This document shows, one piece after another, positions 39,301 through 47,639 of a stretch of DNA of 57,970 bases (position 1 is its first letter; every line of letters begins with the position of its first letter). The notes beneath the pieces were generated by a model, which worked only from the letters and a program-made list of their open reading frames with translations, was not told the origin of the DNA and did no database searches. Origin of the DNA: DATEAV01 sp964575425 (lineage in GTDB: Bacteria; Chloroflexota; Anaerolineae; Anaerolineales; E44-bin32); the NCBI GenBank assembly GCA_964575425.1, contig CAZNRD010000018.1, positions 1-57,970 of the forward strand, written 5' to 3'. A program made the translations under genes and the position numbers.

Positions 39301-39624
39301 TCACGTGTCTGCTTCGACGACAACACCCCAGACGTTGCCCACGGTCTGCACATACTTCCCGGAGGCTCCATGCACTTCATGGACAGCGGGGTGATGCTGC
39401 AGATCGTGACGATACGCCTCGATGTCGGTCACCTCCGCCAGGTCAATGAAGTCGAATGGCAGTGGCTCGTTCCCCACCGCCGGGCCCTGAAGTCGAATCG
39501 ACTGGTAGCGAATGATGCTTGGCACACGCCTGGCCGCCGGGTAATCGACCTCCCGGAGGAAGCGTTCATACTCCGCCGGCTCAACCCCCGGTTGGAGACG
39601 AGATAGCCAGAAGACCAAAGGCAT
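39301..39624 (-). CDS. REDY/HapK-like dimeric barrel protein
   Basis: 107 aa from ATG 39624, with Shine-Dalgarno GGAGGA 8 nt upstream. LSRLQPGVEPAEYERFLREVDYPAARRVPSI and FDFIDLAEVTDIEAYRHDL match, by memory, the REDY-like HapK type of ferredoxin-fold proteins. Enzymatic role unknown; homologues occur near pigment and polyketide genes and in catabolic operons. It overlaps the 3' part of the MoaD-like frame by 196 bp in another frame. Confidence 0.65.
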   Translation of the reverse strand: MPLVFWLSRLQPGVEPAEYERFLREVDYPAARRVPSIIRYQSIRLQGPAVGNEPLPFDFIDLAEVTDIEAYRHDLQHHPAVHEVHGASGKYVQTVGNVWGVVVEADT

Positions 39625-40001
39625 CGAGCATCCTCCTTCATAGAGCATGATGGCCTGTCAATCTGTGCCCGGGGTGTCGGCCCTGCGCCATGCCTTCGTG
39701 GACGCCGCACGCCCCTCCCGTCGGAGGTGGCATGAGGGCTGAGCGAACCACCTCCCCCGCCCGCCACCGGCCGCATGAGGGTTACCTCATCGCCGTCTGC
39801 CAGAGGCGTTTGTTCGCCTTGGAGCTGCTGGGCTTCCCGGCCATTCACGAAGACCACCAGGTAATCGGGCAGGTCCATCCTGGCCTGCTCGCGGCACCAC
39901 GCCAGCAGGGAGGCAACGCAGGCGCCACTTGCCAGAGGGACGGTCAAGTGTCGAAACTGACCGTGGCGAGTCCCGAAGCCGAAGAGGCGCAGACGAATCA
40001 C
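39429..40001 (-). CDS. MoaD/ThiS-like beta-grasp protein with C-terminal extension
   Basis: GTG 40001 is preferred: it lies 14 bp after the oxidoreductase stop with GAGGGAAG upstream. The first 83 residues are MoaD-like (VIRLRLFGFG, LVVFVNGREA, PLADGDEVTLMRPVAGGGGG). A normal MoaD ends at the Gly-Gly; this frame continues about 110 residues, the last part overlapping the HapK-like gene. Known: aldehyde oxidoreductase operons often carry a MoaD-like sulfur carrier for the tungsten/molybdenum pterin. A frameshift near the GGGGG run would shorten the extension to about 30 residues but would not restore a terminal GG. Confidence 0.6.
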   Translation of the reverse strand: MIRLRLFGFGTRHGQFRHLTVPLASGACVASLLAWCREQARMDLPDYLVVFVNGREAQQLQGEQTPLADGDEVTLMRPVAGGGGGSLSPHATSDGRGVRRPRRHGAGPTPRAQIDRPSCSMKEDARCLWSSGYLVSNRGLSRRSMNASSGRSITRRPGVCQASFATSRFDFRARRWGTSHCHSTSLTWRR

Positions 40002-40015
40002 GACCCCGTCTTCCC

Positions 40016-41260
40016 TCACCTGCCCTCTCCCACAAGACACCAGCGCGTGTGCTGCGATGCGAAGTGTGAGAAGCCGTTGATAAGCAGGGCTTTCGGCTCC
40101 TTGACTTCCGCCCTGTTCTTTGCCAGTGAGGCCAATACACCGACGTCTCGGATTTCGCCCCCCACCTGGATGACGCCACAGATCCGGTCGCCGTCCGTGA
40201 TCAACCGCCGGTACGCGCCGGTTGCCTCATCAAGCCATGCCACACCCTCACCCTCGACCTCTCCCACCGACAACACCGGCTCACCGAAGAGGCGGAAGGA
40301 GCTGGTGCGGATGCCGCCGGCGTAGGCTGTCTCCAGGCCGGCCAGGTTCTGCCCCGCGACCCGCCCCTGCTGGACGGCGTTGAGCCAGTTGGGCAATACC
40401 GTCTGGCAGGCGTGCAGCATCTCCGGAGCTTCCGCCACGTCTCCAGCCGCCCAGATGCGGTCCACGCTTGTGCGCAGTCGGGTATCGACGAGCACTCCCC
40501 GAGAGACTTGCGCGCCCGCCTGATGGGCCAGGGCACATCTTGGCCTGACCCCGACGGCAACCACCAACGCCTGGCATGCGATCCGCTCCCCCGTGTCAAG
40601 CACCACATGCGAGACCTCACCGCGCCGGACCTGAACCTCGGCCAGGCTCGCGCCGGTGTGGACCCCCAATCCCCGCTGTTCCATGAGGCGCCGGACCACG
40701 GAGGCTCCCCTGGCATCTGCAGCCCCATACAGCAAGCGATCGGCCTGTTCCACCACCGTGACTTCGCGGCCTTGCGCCACACAGGCCTCCGCCGCCTTCA
40801 CCCCGACCTTGCCGCCACCCAGGACGACAATCCCCCGTGCCTTGCCAAGCCCTTTCCGCGCGGCTTCAGCCTGCTCAAGCCGATAGGGAACAAAGACACC
40901 TTGCGCGTCGATGCCGGGGACATCCGGAACAACCGCCTCGCTGCCGGTCGCGAGCAGCAAGTCGTCGTAACCAATGCGCATCCCACGGGCGGTCCTGACC
41001 TCCCCGGAAGCCGGAATCACTTCGACCACCTGGTCCTCGACCACATCCACATCCAGCCCCTGAGGCCAGTCCTTCGGTTGGAAGTTCAACCGGCGTCTGT
41101 CGATCTCTCCGATCAGGAGGTCGGAGAGCAAGCAGCGCGAGTAGAGGGGCACTCGCTCATCGCTGATCAGCTTGATGCGACAGCGGGTGTCGATACGGCG
41201 GATCTCCTCGACAGCCGCCGAGCCAGCCGCGCTCGCGCCTACTATCACGACTTGCCTCAC
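40016..41260 (-). CDS. FAD/NAD(P)-dependent oxidoreductase of the aldehyde oxidoreductase operon
   Basis: 414 aa from GTG 41260, overlapping the polyferredoxin stop (GTGA). The FAD motif VVIVGASAAGSAAVEEI and the NAD motif GIVVLGGGKVGVKAAEACV with HxD/E-type EVTVVEQADRLL are clear, as is the second FAD motif RIWAAGDVAEAPE. It is similar in layout to the NADH-linked subunit of multi-subunit aldehyde oxidoreductases and rubredoxin/ferredoxin reductases. Expected role: link the low-potential ferredoxin electrons of the tungsten enzyme to NAD(P)+. Confidence 0.85.
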   Translation of the reverse strand: MRQVVIVGASAAGSAAVEEIRRIDTRCRIKLISDERVPLYSRCLLSDLLIGEIDRRRLNFQPKDWPQGLDVDVVEDQVVEVIPASGEVRTARGMRIGYDDLLLATGSEAVVPDVPGIDAQGVFVPYRLEQAEAARKGLGKARGIVVLGGGKVGVKAAEACVAQGREVTVVEQADRLLYGAADARGASVVRRLMEQRGLGVHTGASLAEVQVRRGEVSHVVLDTGERIACQALVVAVGVRPRCALAHQAGAQVSRGVLVDTRLRTSVDRIWAAGDVAEAPEMLHACQTVLPNWLNAVQQGRVAGQNLAGLETAYAGGIRTSSFRLFGEPVLSVGEVEGEGVAWLDEATGAYRRLITDGDRICGVIQVGGEIRDVGVLASLAKNRAEVKEPKALLINGFSHFASQHTRWCLVGEGR

Positions 41261-41745
41261 GCCGGCAACCTCGCCTGCACCTGGCCTCGGGCGCGGTCTC
41301 GCCCCCGGGTGATGGCCACGTCCCGGACCGGTGCCCACAGCAGGGCGCTTTCGGGGCAGGCGCTCACACACGGGGGAATCTTGTCCTCGGGCACACAGAC
41401 ATTGCACTTCACGGCCTTTCGCCCGGCCACGGCCAGTGCGCCAAAAGGGCAGTGCGTGACACACATCCAACACCCGACACAGGCCTCATCCTCCAGCACC
41501 ACCCTTCCATCCTCTGCCAACCGTATGGCACCACTGATGCAGGCATCCTTGCAGGGAGCCTGGGAGCACTGTCGGCACAGGCTGACATACGCAGGCTTGC
41601 CCTGCCAGGGGATGTGCAGACGCGGCACATGGGGATGGGGCTGGCCTTGTTGTGCCATCTCACGCGTGCACGCGGTAAGACAGTCGCCGCAGGCGTTGCA
41701 TCGCTCCCACAGGACGAGGATCCCGAGGCAGGTCGACGGCGCCAT
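41257..41745 (-). CDS. 4Fe-4S polyferredoxin (HycB/AorA-like electron-transfer subunit)
   Basis: 162 aa. Four Cys groups: CNACGDCLTAC, CRQCSQAPCKDAC, CVGCWMCVTHC and CNVCVPEDKIPPCVSAC, consistent with up to four [4Fe-4S] clusters. This is the HycB/DmsB-type organisation. It lies between the aldehyde oxidoreductase and the FAD/NAD protein, as in AorABC complexes, and should wire the two. Stop overlaps the oxidoreductase start. Confidence 0.88.
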   Translation of the reverse strand: MAPSTCLGILVLWERCNACGDCLTACTREMAQQGQPHPHVPRLHIPWQGKPAYVSLCRQCSQAPCKDACISGAIRLAEDGRVVLEDEACVGCWMCVTHCPFGALAVAGRKAVKCNVCVPEDKIPPCVSACPESALLWAPVRDVAITRGRDRARGQVQARLPA

Positions 41746-41757
41746 CGATGCCTTTTC

Positions 41758-43653
41758 CTACGATCGAGACAGATCGCCGAGGATGAAATCAAGGCCGAGC
41801 GACCGAAGGGTCTCCTCTGTCGGCCGGCCCGTGGTCCTGTCCCAACCGTGGAGCTCGTAATACTGATCGAGCATCTCATCCAGCTCCGCGGGCGAGGTCA
41901 GCATCCCTTTGTTCGGTCCGCTGGTGACAGGCTCGTGCATCAGCCGCCAGGGCAGCCGGTCGTCCTGGCGAGTTGCTCCTTCGCGCACGTTGAAGCAGCG
42001 TTCCAGCGTAACGACCCGCCGGCCAGCTTCCATCAACTGCGCCTCGCTGATTTCTACGCCCATCGCCAGGCTCAGCATCTGTGCCATGTTTTCCGGTGTG
42101 ACAGCGTATGCTGCCGTAGAGGCGAAGACACATATGCCGAGGCATTCCGTGGCCGCATAGGCGTCCTCATGCCAGAGCACAATCTCGGCCCGTTTATCCG
42201 TCAGAAGGGGGTTCGCGTACTTCTCGTCCCCGCAGATCTTGCGGATCAACTCGCGCGCTTCTCTTGTGACGCCGAACTCTGCGTAGGTTTCGGTCATGAG
42301 GTGATCCGGCCCGCGCGGGTTGACAGCGAAGGCGAGGGCATAACTCTTGGCCACGCGAGTGTCCACCGCTGACTGCTCCAGCCCCTTGGCCTCGATCGCC
42401 CACTTCCACGAGTCTCCGCCCACGCGCTCGCAGGCGCGCTTCAGACCATCCGCCAGCAGGTTGCCCAGGTAGCCCTGGCGCAGGGCGATTCGCCGGATGA
42501 GCTCGTGCACGGCCTGAGCATCTCCCCAGCGCAGGGCCAATCCCTCCAGTTGTTCTTCGGAAAAGAGCCCAGCCTGGTGGCATTCCATCGCCCAGGAGAT
42601 CACGTGTCCGGTCGAGATGGTATCCAGCCCATAGTCGCTGCAGAGCTGGTTTGCCTTCATCACAGCCTCAACGTCGCTGATCCCGCATTCGGCGCCAAGG
42701 GCCATGACCGTCTCAAGCTCGGGCCCCGAGTCGTCGACGCCGGCAAAGGGCCCGCTCCGGTTGACAACATACCGATGACAGCCAGTGCTGCAGGCATGGC
42801 AGGCGACTCGACCACGCAAGTACCCTTCGTCGACCAGATGCTGCCCGCTGAGTCTCTCGGCGCCGTCGATGCGCGACTGACGGAAGTTGTAGGCGGGAAG
42901 CATGTGCATTTCGTTCAGGGCGGGCAGTGAGCCAGACGTGCCATACGCAGACAGGCTCTTGCTTCCAGCGTCCTCACTCAACGCTGCACGGACGCGCCCA
43001 GTCAGCTGGAAGAACTCCTGCGGTCGAGCCACGCGCACGCCTTGCGTCCCCCGCACCACGATGGCTTTGAGGTTCTTGGCGCCCATCACCGCGCCGGCCC
43101 CGCCGCGCCCGGCGGCATGGTACCGGGAAGCCATGATGTTGGCGAACAGACCGCCGGTTTCCCCTGCCGGGCCGATGACGGCCACCTGCGCCTGATCGTC
43201 CCCCACCTCTTTCTTCAACTGGCGCTCCGCGGCTCGCGTGCCTTGGCCCCACAGATGAGCGGCGTCACTGACCTCTACCCTGTCATCCTCGATCCAGACG
43301 TAGCTCGGTCCTGCAGCCGTCCCGGAGATCACCAGATAGTTCCACCCCGCATTGCGAAGCTCCGCGCCCCAGTGGCCGCCGACGTTCGTCTTCAGGTACA
43401 ACCCGGTAGCCGGGCTCTTGCACGTCACTGAGGTCCGTCCGGAGCACGGCGCCGTGGTGCCGGCGAGCGTTCCCGGTGCGAAGATCAGGAGATTCCGCGG
43501 CCCCAACGGATCGATTTCCGGCTTCAGGCGCTCATACAGCAGCCTCGCCGCCAGACCCCTTCCTCCCAGGTAGTGCAAGACATCGTCGAGGGGCACTTCC
43601 TCGATCTGTTGCCGACCGGTGGACAGGTCAAGGCTGAGGATGCGCTGTTTCAT
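41758..43653 (-). CDS. Aldehyde ferredoxin oxidoreductase (tungsten/molybdenum pterin enzyme)
   Basis: 631 aa, usual length. The N-terminal LGGRGLAARLLYERLKPEIDPL and APGTLAGTTAPCSGRTSV are family signatures. The [4Fe-4S] ligands are C285, C288, C292 (CHACSTGC) and a fourth in ECLGIC (C504 or C508). The enzyme oxidises aldehydes to acids, or the reverse, in the cytoplasm with ferredoxin. The organism would need tungstate uptake genes not found here. The aldehyde could come from the aminotransferase upstream or from amino acid catabolism. The start overlaps the second ferredoxin stop by 4 bp. Confidence 0.93.
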   Translation of the reverse strand: MKQRILSLDLSTGRQQIEEVPLDDVLHYLGGRGLAARLLYERLKPEIDPLGPRNLLIFAPGTLAGTTAPCSGRTSVTCKSPATGLYLKTNVGGHWGAELRNAGWNYLVISGTAAGPSYVWIEDDRVEVSDAAHLWGQGTRAAERQLKKEVGDDQAQVAVIGPAGETGGLFANIMASRYHAAGRGGAGAVMGAKNLKAIVVRGTQGVRVARPQEFFQLTGRVRAALSEDAGSKSLSAYGTSGSLPALNEMHMLPAYNFRQSRIDGAERLSGQHLVDEGYLRGRVACHACSTGCHRYVVNRSGPFAGVDDSGPELETVMALGAECGISDVEAVMKANQLCSDYGLDTISTGHVISWAMECHQAGLFSEEQLEGLALRWGDAQAVHELIRRIALRQGYLGNLLADGLKRACERVGGDSWKWAIEAKGLEQSAVDTRVAKSYALAFAVNPRGPDHLMTETYAEFGVTREARELIRKICGDEKYANPLLTDKRAEIVLWHEDAYAATECLGICVFASTAAYAVTPENMAQMLSLAMGVEISEAQLMEAGRRVVTLERCFNVREGATRQDDRLPWRLMHEPVTSGPNKGMLTSPAELDEMLDQYYELHGWDRTTGRPTEETLRSLGLDFILGDLSRS

Positions 43654-44189
43654 CTTCGCTGCTCCTGCAGGGAATCGCCTTCGCCCTCAGCCATGCTCCC
43701 CGAGGTGCTCGCGGCCACCCCTGCCATGAGCCTCTCCGCCCTCGCCCGTCCCTTGCGAGGACCGAGCTGATCCACCATGGTGAAGGTCAGCGCTCCGGGG
43801 TAACACTGAGGCACACAGGCCGGCTGGCCTCCGCACAAGTCACACTGATACGCCTTGCCGCGAACCGGGCTGAAGTGAGCCGCGCCGAAGGGGCAGGCGG
43901 CCACACACTCCCTGCACCCAATGCATCGGCTCTCCTCCACCCGCACCACCGGCACGCTCCGATCGATATAGCACGCCTCCGTCGGGCAGGCGGCCGCGCA
44001 GGGCGGATCAGCACAGTCCAGGCATGCAATGGGGAAGTGCGCGCCCCGTTCGTCGATGCGGTAGACCCGAATGCGGGAGAGGAACGGGTTGAAGTAGCCC
44101 TCATGGACAAACGAACAGACCAGTTCGCACACCCCGCATCCGGTGCACTTTGGCCATTCAATGGTCAGTGCCTTCACGCGTTCCGCCAT
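43650..44189 (-). CDS. Second 4Fe-4S ferredoxin (CooF/HycB-like)
   Basis: 179 aa. CTGCGVCELVC, CLDCADPPCAAAC, CIGCRECVAAC and CDLCGGQPACVPQC account for four [4Fe-4S] clusters. The order and spacing match the CooF/HycB-type ferredoxins that sit next to aldehyde oxidoreductases. It is the first gene of the pair with AOR, overlapping its start by 4 bp. Two different polyferredoxins flanking one AOR suggest either two acceptors or an extended wire. Confidence 0.88.
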   Translation of the reverse strand: MAERVKALTIEWPKCTGCGVCELVCSFVHEGYFNPFLSRIRVYRIDERGAHFPIACLDCADPPCAAACPTEACYIDRSVPVVRVEESRCIGCRECVAACPFGAAHFSPVRGKAYQCDLCGGQPACVPQCYPGALTFTMVDQLGPRKGRARAERLMAGVAASTSGSMAEGEGDSLQEQRR

Positions 44190-44284
44190 AGACCCCGGCC
44201 TCCTCGCAAGATCCTGCCCGCCGACGCCACGGAGGGATGCCCACGACGCAGCGTCGCTTCACAGATTCATCATCGCCGACATGC

Positions 44285-45427
44285 TCAAGTCCTCGCTCGC
44301 TTCTTGCGCACGTAGTCACGAAGGGCTTTGAGCAGCAGCCTTGCGTTCTCCTGCGTGGCTGCCCGACCCATGTGACCGATGCGGAAGATCTCTCCTCTTG
44401 TCGGGCCCAACCCTCCAGCAATGCGAATCCCATGCTCTCTCAGGAGGAACACAATGAGGTCCGCCACATCGATCTCGAAGCTGCGACGTACCGCTGTAAG
44501 GGTGGAGGAAGCGAAGGCTCCCTCCACATAGAGCGAGAAGCCCATCTCCTTGAGACCGCCGCGCAGGAAGCCCGATAAGCAGCGGTATCGTTCAAACCGG
44601 TTCTCCAACCCCTCCGCCAGGAGCGTGTCGAGCGCGGCACGCAGCCCCAGCACGTTGTTGGTAGCCATCGTTATCGGGAACGGGTGCCAATCGCCCCACT
44701 CCTCGGCGAACCGCTGCCAGACGCGCAGATTCAGGTACCAGCCTGCCGGGAAGTCGCCTTTCCGGTCCATGATCTCCCAGGCGCGCTGGCTCACGGCTAC
44801 CGGCGCCAATCCCGGAGGTGCCTCCAGGCACTTCTGCGAGGCGGTCACACAGACATCGATCGCCCACTCATCCATGGCGAGCTCTTCCCCGCCCAGCGTC
44901 GAGACAGCATCCACGACCACAGGGAGGCCGGCTGCGGCCGCCGTGGCCGCCAGATCGCGCACCGGGTTGAGCACGCCCGTTGAGCTTTCGTGATGAACCA
45001 CCGCCAGGCCAGCAATGCCATTGTTTCGAACCAGAGCAGCACGTACCGCCTCTGGCCTGATCGGCTCACCCCAGGGCGCCTCAACGACCACGGCGTCAAG
45101 GCCCCGGGAACGGGCGATGGCCGCCATTCGCTCTCCGAAAAAACCATTGACGCCAACTAGGACCTTTTCGCCCGGCGCGAACAAACTGCCAATCGCCGCT
45201 TCGATCCCTCCGCTCCCCGAAGCAACCAGGAGAAAGACGTCCCCAGCGGTCCGGAACACCTGCTGCAAGCGCGACGTGACGTCCTTGTACAGCGCCGTCC
45301 ATTCGGGGCCATAGTGCGCCGGCACCGGGCCGCCCATCGCCTCCAGGACCGAGCCATCCACCTCGACAGGGCCCGGTATCATCAGTTTGCACTGGGGCAG
45401 ATGGGGCCGCACCCCGCTATCGGGCAT
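44285..45427 (-). CDS. Class V PLP aminotransferase (alanine-glyoxylate / serine-pyruvate type)
   Basis: 380 aa. MIPGPVEVDGSVLEAMGGPVPAH is the N-terminal signature of the PucG/AGT group; VVVDAVSTLGGEELAMDEW holds the PLP-interacting Asp, and CVTASQKCLEAPPGLAP holds the Schiff-base Lys (K199). Members convert glyoxylate, ureidoglycine or serine. A (S)-ureidoglycine-glyoxylate activity would fit purine breakdown, but the neighbours are AOR genes, so the real substrate is uncertain. It is 95 bp upstream of the ferredoxin gene. Confidence 0.85.
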   Translation of the reverse strand: MPDSGVRPHLPQCKLMIPGPVEVDGSVLEAMGGPVPAHYGPEWTALYKDVTSRLQQVFRTAGDVFLLVASGSGGIEAAIGSLFAPGEKVLVGVNGFFGERMAAIARSRGLDAVVVEAPWGEPIRPEAVRAALVRNNGIAGLAVVHHESSTGVLNPVRDLAATAAAAGLPVVVDAVSTLGGEELAMDEWAIDVCVTASQKCLEAPPGLAPVAVSQRAWEIMDRKGDFPAGWYLNLRVWQRFAEEWGDWHPFPITMATNNVLGLRAALDTLLAEGLENRFERYRCLSGFLRGGLKEMGFSLYVEGAFASSTLTAVRRSFEIDVADLIVFLLREHGIRIAGGLGPTRGEIFRIGHMGRAATQENARLLLKALRDYVRKKRART

Positions 45428-45653
45428 TGTTCACCTCACCAGCCACAGCCCTCAGGCCACCGGCTGTTGACCGCCAGGAACCCGGCGATCCCTGCTAGGC
45501 TTCCACAAGGTCTACTCGGAACTGGCAATGGCTCGCATGCACGTTGCGCTCGAAGCGCTGCCCTGGCCGAGCCATCGCCGAGAATGAGCGCAGACGAGAT
45601 CGCTTAATCGGGCAACCTCGATCGACGCGTGACATCTGTTTTCAGCGAATCGC

Positions 45654-46814
45654 CTACCTTGATGTCCTCTTGCCCCCACCCGCGACATCCGCCGCGATGA
45701 GGGCCTCCACCTCCGCCTTGGTGACGATGGGCAGGTCGAACATGATGGTCTGCTGCAGGCGGGTGGCGGCGTCGCCCAACACCAGGCCTTTCTGCATCCC
45801 GGCAGGGCCGAAGCCGGCGGTAAGCAGGCCGTAGTGAAAACCGCCGTTCCAGGTGTCGCCGCCGCCGAGGCGATCCAGCAGCGTGATCGGCCGCACGGCC
45901 GCGGAGCGGACGAAAGTGCCATCGGCGCCCATCACCGCCGACTCCCAGCGGTGCTGCTCGAAGGAGTCGGGGTAGCGGATGGTCACCGCCACCATCTTCA
46001 CCTTGAAGCGTTCGACCAGCGGTGCGGCGAAAGCGCGCAGGTCGTCGTCTTGGAGGTCGCCGAAGTCGCCCTTGTCGATCTCCTCCGCCGTGTAGCGGCC
46101 GCAGCCGATACCGTAGATCTTGGCCATGTCCTCAATGGTGGTGATCAGAATGTCAACGTGATCCACCAGCAGCGGGGTCATCACCGCGGCGCACTGGTCC
46201 TTCGTCCAGAGCGTGCCGCGGTAGTTGAAGTCCAGCCCCACCTGGCAGTCGGCCGGTTTGTTCGTCATGGCTTCCTGGAAGGCTTCGAGCAGGTAGTTGC
46301 GCTCGTAGCCGCTGTGCTGCGCCAGGCCGAAGGTGATGCCCGAGGTATGGAACAGGCGGCAGTCGCGCAGCGCCGCCTTCCAGTCGACCATGCCCGCGCC
46401 CAGGCGACTGGCGGCGGAGTACATGCGCTGATACCACCCCACATCGGGCCGCGGCGTGCGGCCGATCTCGTAGAGGAAGCGGCCGATCGGCTCGGCGCGG
46501 GGCGCCCAGACGAAGTACTCGGTGTTGACGCCCTGGCTGCGGGCCGTATCTCGCAGCAGCCAGCCGTAGGGGTTGGCCGGGACGCGAGTGACGTAGGCCG
46601 AAGGGATGCCGAAGCGCGCCAGAAGCACCGCCAGGGTGAACTCGCTGCCGGCCAGCGACAGGTGCACCAACCGCGTGGCCTCCAGCCGCTGCATATCGGC
46701 CGGCGTATCGCGCACCATCGTCTCGCCGAAGGTGACGAAGGCCGGCCCCTTGCCGGCGAAGCCGCTCAGATCGTCTTTGGCCAGGTTGAAGCCCGATGCT
46801 GTCTGTGCTGTCAT
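45654..46814 (-). CDS. kdgK: PfkB-family sugar kinase, probable 2-keto-3-deoxygluconate kinase
   Basis: 386 aa. ATG 46814 is preferred because GAGAGGAGT sits 5 nt upstream; a GTG at 46832 would overlap the SDR stop. The N-terminal FVTFGETMVRDTP and SLAGSEFTLAVLLARFGIPSAYVTR match KdgK-like kinases. The phosphate-binding end is DRLGGGDTWNGGFHYGL, a GGGD variant of the GAGD catalytic motif. A KDPG aldolase in the same operon (56428) makes phosphorylation of 2-keto-3-deoxygluconate, followed by cleavage to pyruvate and glyceraldehyde-3-phosphate, the best guess. Confidence 0.82.
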   Translation of the reverse strand: MTAQTASGFNLAKDDLSGFAGKGPAFVTFGETMVRDTPADMQRLEATRLVHLSLAGSEFTLAVLLARFGIPSAYVTRVPANPYGWLLRDTARSQGVNTEYFVWAPRAEPIGRFLYEIGRTPRPDVGWYQRMYSAASRLGAGMVDWKAALRDCRLFHTSGITFGLAQHSGYERNYLLEAFQEAMTNKPADCQVGLDFNYRGTLWTKDQCAAVMTPLLVDHVDILITTIEDMAKIYGIGCGRYTAEEIDKGDFGDLQDDDLRAFAAPLVERFKVKMVAVTIRYPDSFEQHRWESAVMGADGTFVRSAAVRPITLLDRLGGGDTWNGGFHYGLLTAGFGPAGMQKGLVLGDAATRLQQTIMFDLPIVTKAEVEALIAADVAGGGKRTSR

Positions 46815-46828
46815 GCCACTCCTCTCGC

Positions 46829-47599
46829 TCACCAGACTTCCAGCTGCGCCGTCATGCCGCCGTCGACGAACAGCTGAGTACCTGTGATGAAGGATGCCTC
46901 ATCACTGGCCAGGAAAGCGGCCGCGTAGCCGATGTCTTCCGGCCGGCCAATGCGTTTCATCACCTGCCTTTGTTCGACTTGCCGCTGCTGCTCCGCCGGG
47001 TCCGGGTAGCTGTCGAAGATGGATTGGATCAGCGGCGTCAGCACCCACCCCGGCGCGATGGCGTTGACGCGAATCGTGGGGCCGTAGTCAATCGCCATGT
47101 TGCGGGTGAGCGCCGTGATCCCTCCCTTGGAGGCGGCGTACGGCGCCACGCCGTTCACCGTGGCGTGCGAGTGCACCGACGAGATGTTGACGATGGCTCC
47201 CTTGCCCACCGCCTGCATGCGCGGGATGGCGTGCTTCGAGCACAGGAAGACGCCCTTGAGGTTGACCGCCAGGCAGTGGTCCCAGTCGGCGGAGGAAGCA
47301 TCGAGCACTGACTTGTAGACGCCCACGCCGGCGTTGTTGACCAGGAGGTCGATGCGGCCGAAACGCGCCACCGTCGCCTCGACCATCGCCTTGACCTGGT
47401 CCTCATTAGATACGTCGCACTTCACGAAGAGCGCCTCGCCGCCGGACTGGTTGATCTCCTCGGCCGTCTTCTTCCCCGCCTCCTCATCCCAATCAACGAC
47501 GACTACTCTGGCGCCCTCCTGTGAGAAGACCTTGGCGATGCCCCAACCGATCCCCTTGCCCGCACCGGTGACAATGGCGACCTTGTCTTTCAGTCTCAT
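46829..47599 (-). CDS. SDR oxidoreductase, probable sugar or sugar-acid dehydrogenase
   Basis: 256 aa from ATG 47599. Canonical TGAGKGIG coenzyme loop, VVDWDEE (NAD preference by the Asp after the second strand), NNAG, INISSVHSH Ser, and YAASKGG catalytic Tyr/Lys. FITGTQLFVDGGMT ends the fold. Placed between the M24 protein and KDG kinase, it probably oxidises a sugar or aldonate before phosphorylation; gluconate 5-dehydrogenase-like enzymes are similar. Confidence 0.88.
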   Translation of the reverse strand: MRLKDKVAIVTGAGKGIGWGIAKVFSQEGARVVVVDWDEEAGKKTAEEINQSGGEALFVKCDVSNEDQVKAMVEATVARFGRIDLLVNNAGVGVYKSVLDASSADWDHCLAVNLKGVFLCSKHAIPRMQAVGKGAIVNISSVHSHATVNGVAPYAASKGGITALTRNMAIDYGPTIRVNAIAPGWVLTPLIQSIFDSYPDPAEQQRQVEQRQVMKRIGRPEDIGYAAAFLASDEASFITGTQLFVDGGMTAQLEVW

Positions 47600-47639
47600 G
47601 GCTCCTTCTCCCGTCTGTCTCGCGCGCCGCGCCGCACGC

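Noticed and set aside
39022..39606. Plus-strand open frames in the dppA upstream gap
   Set aside because: Overlap each other and the HapK-like gene, no ribosome-binding site, and no recognisable domain.
40002..40040. Longer start for the MoaD-like protein
   Set aside because: Adds 13 non-homologous residues overlapping the oxidoreductase stop, whereas GTG 40001 has a good Shine-Dalgarno.
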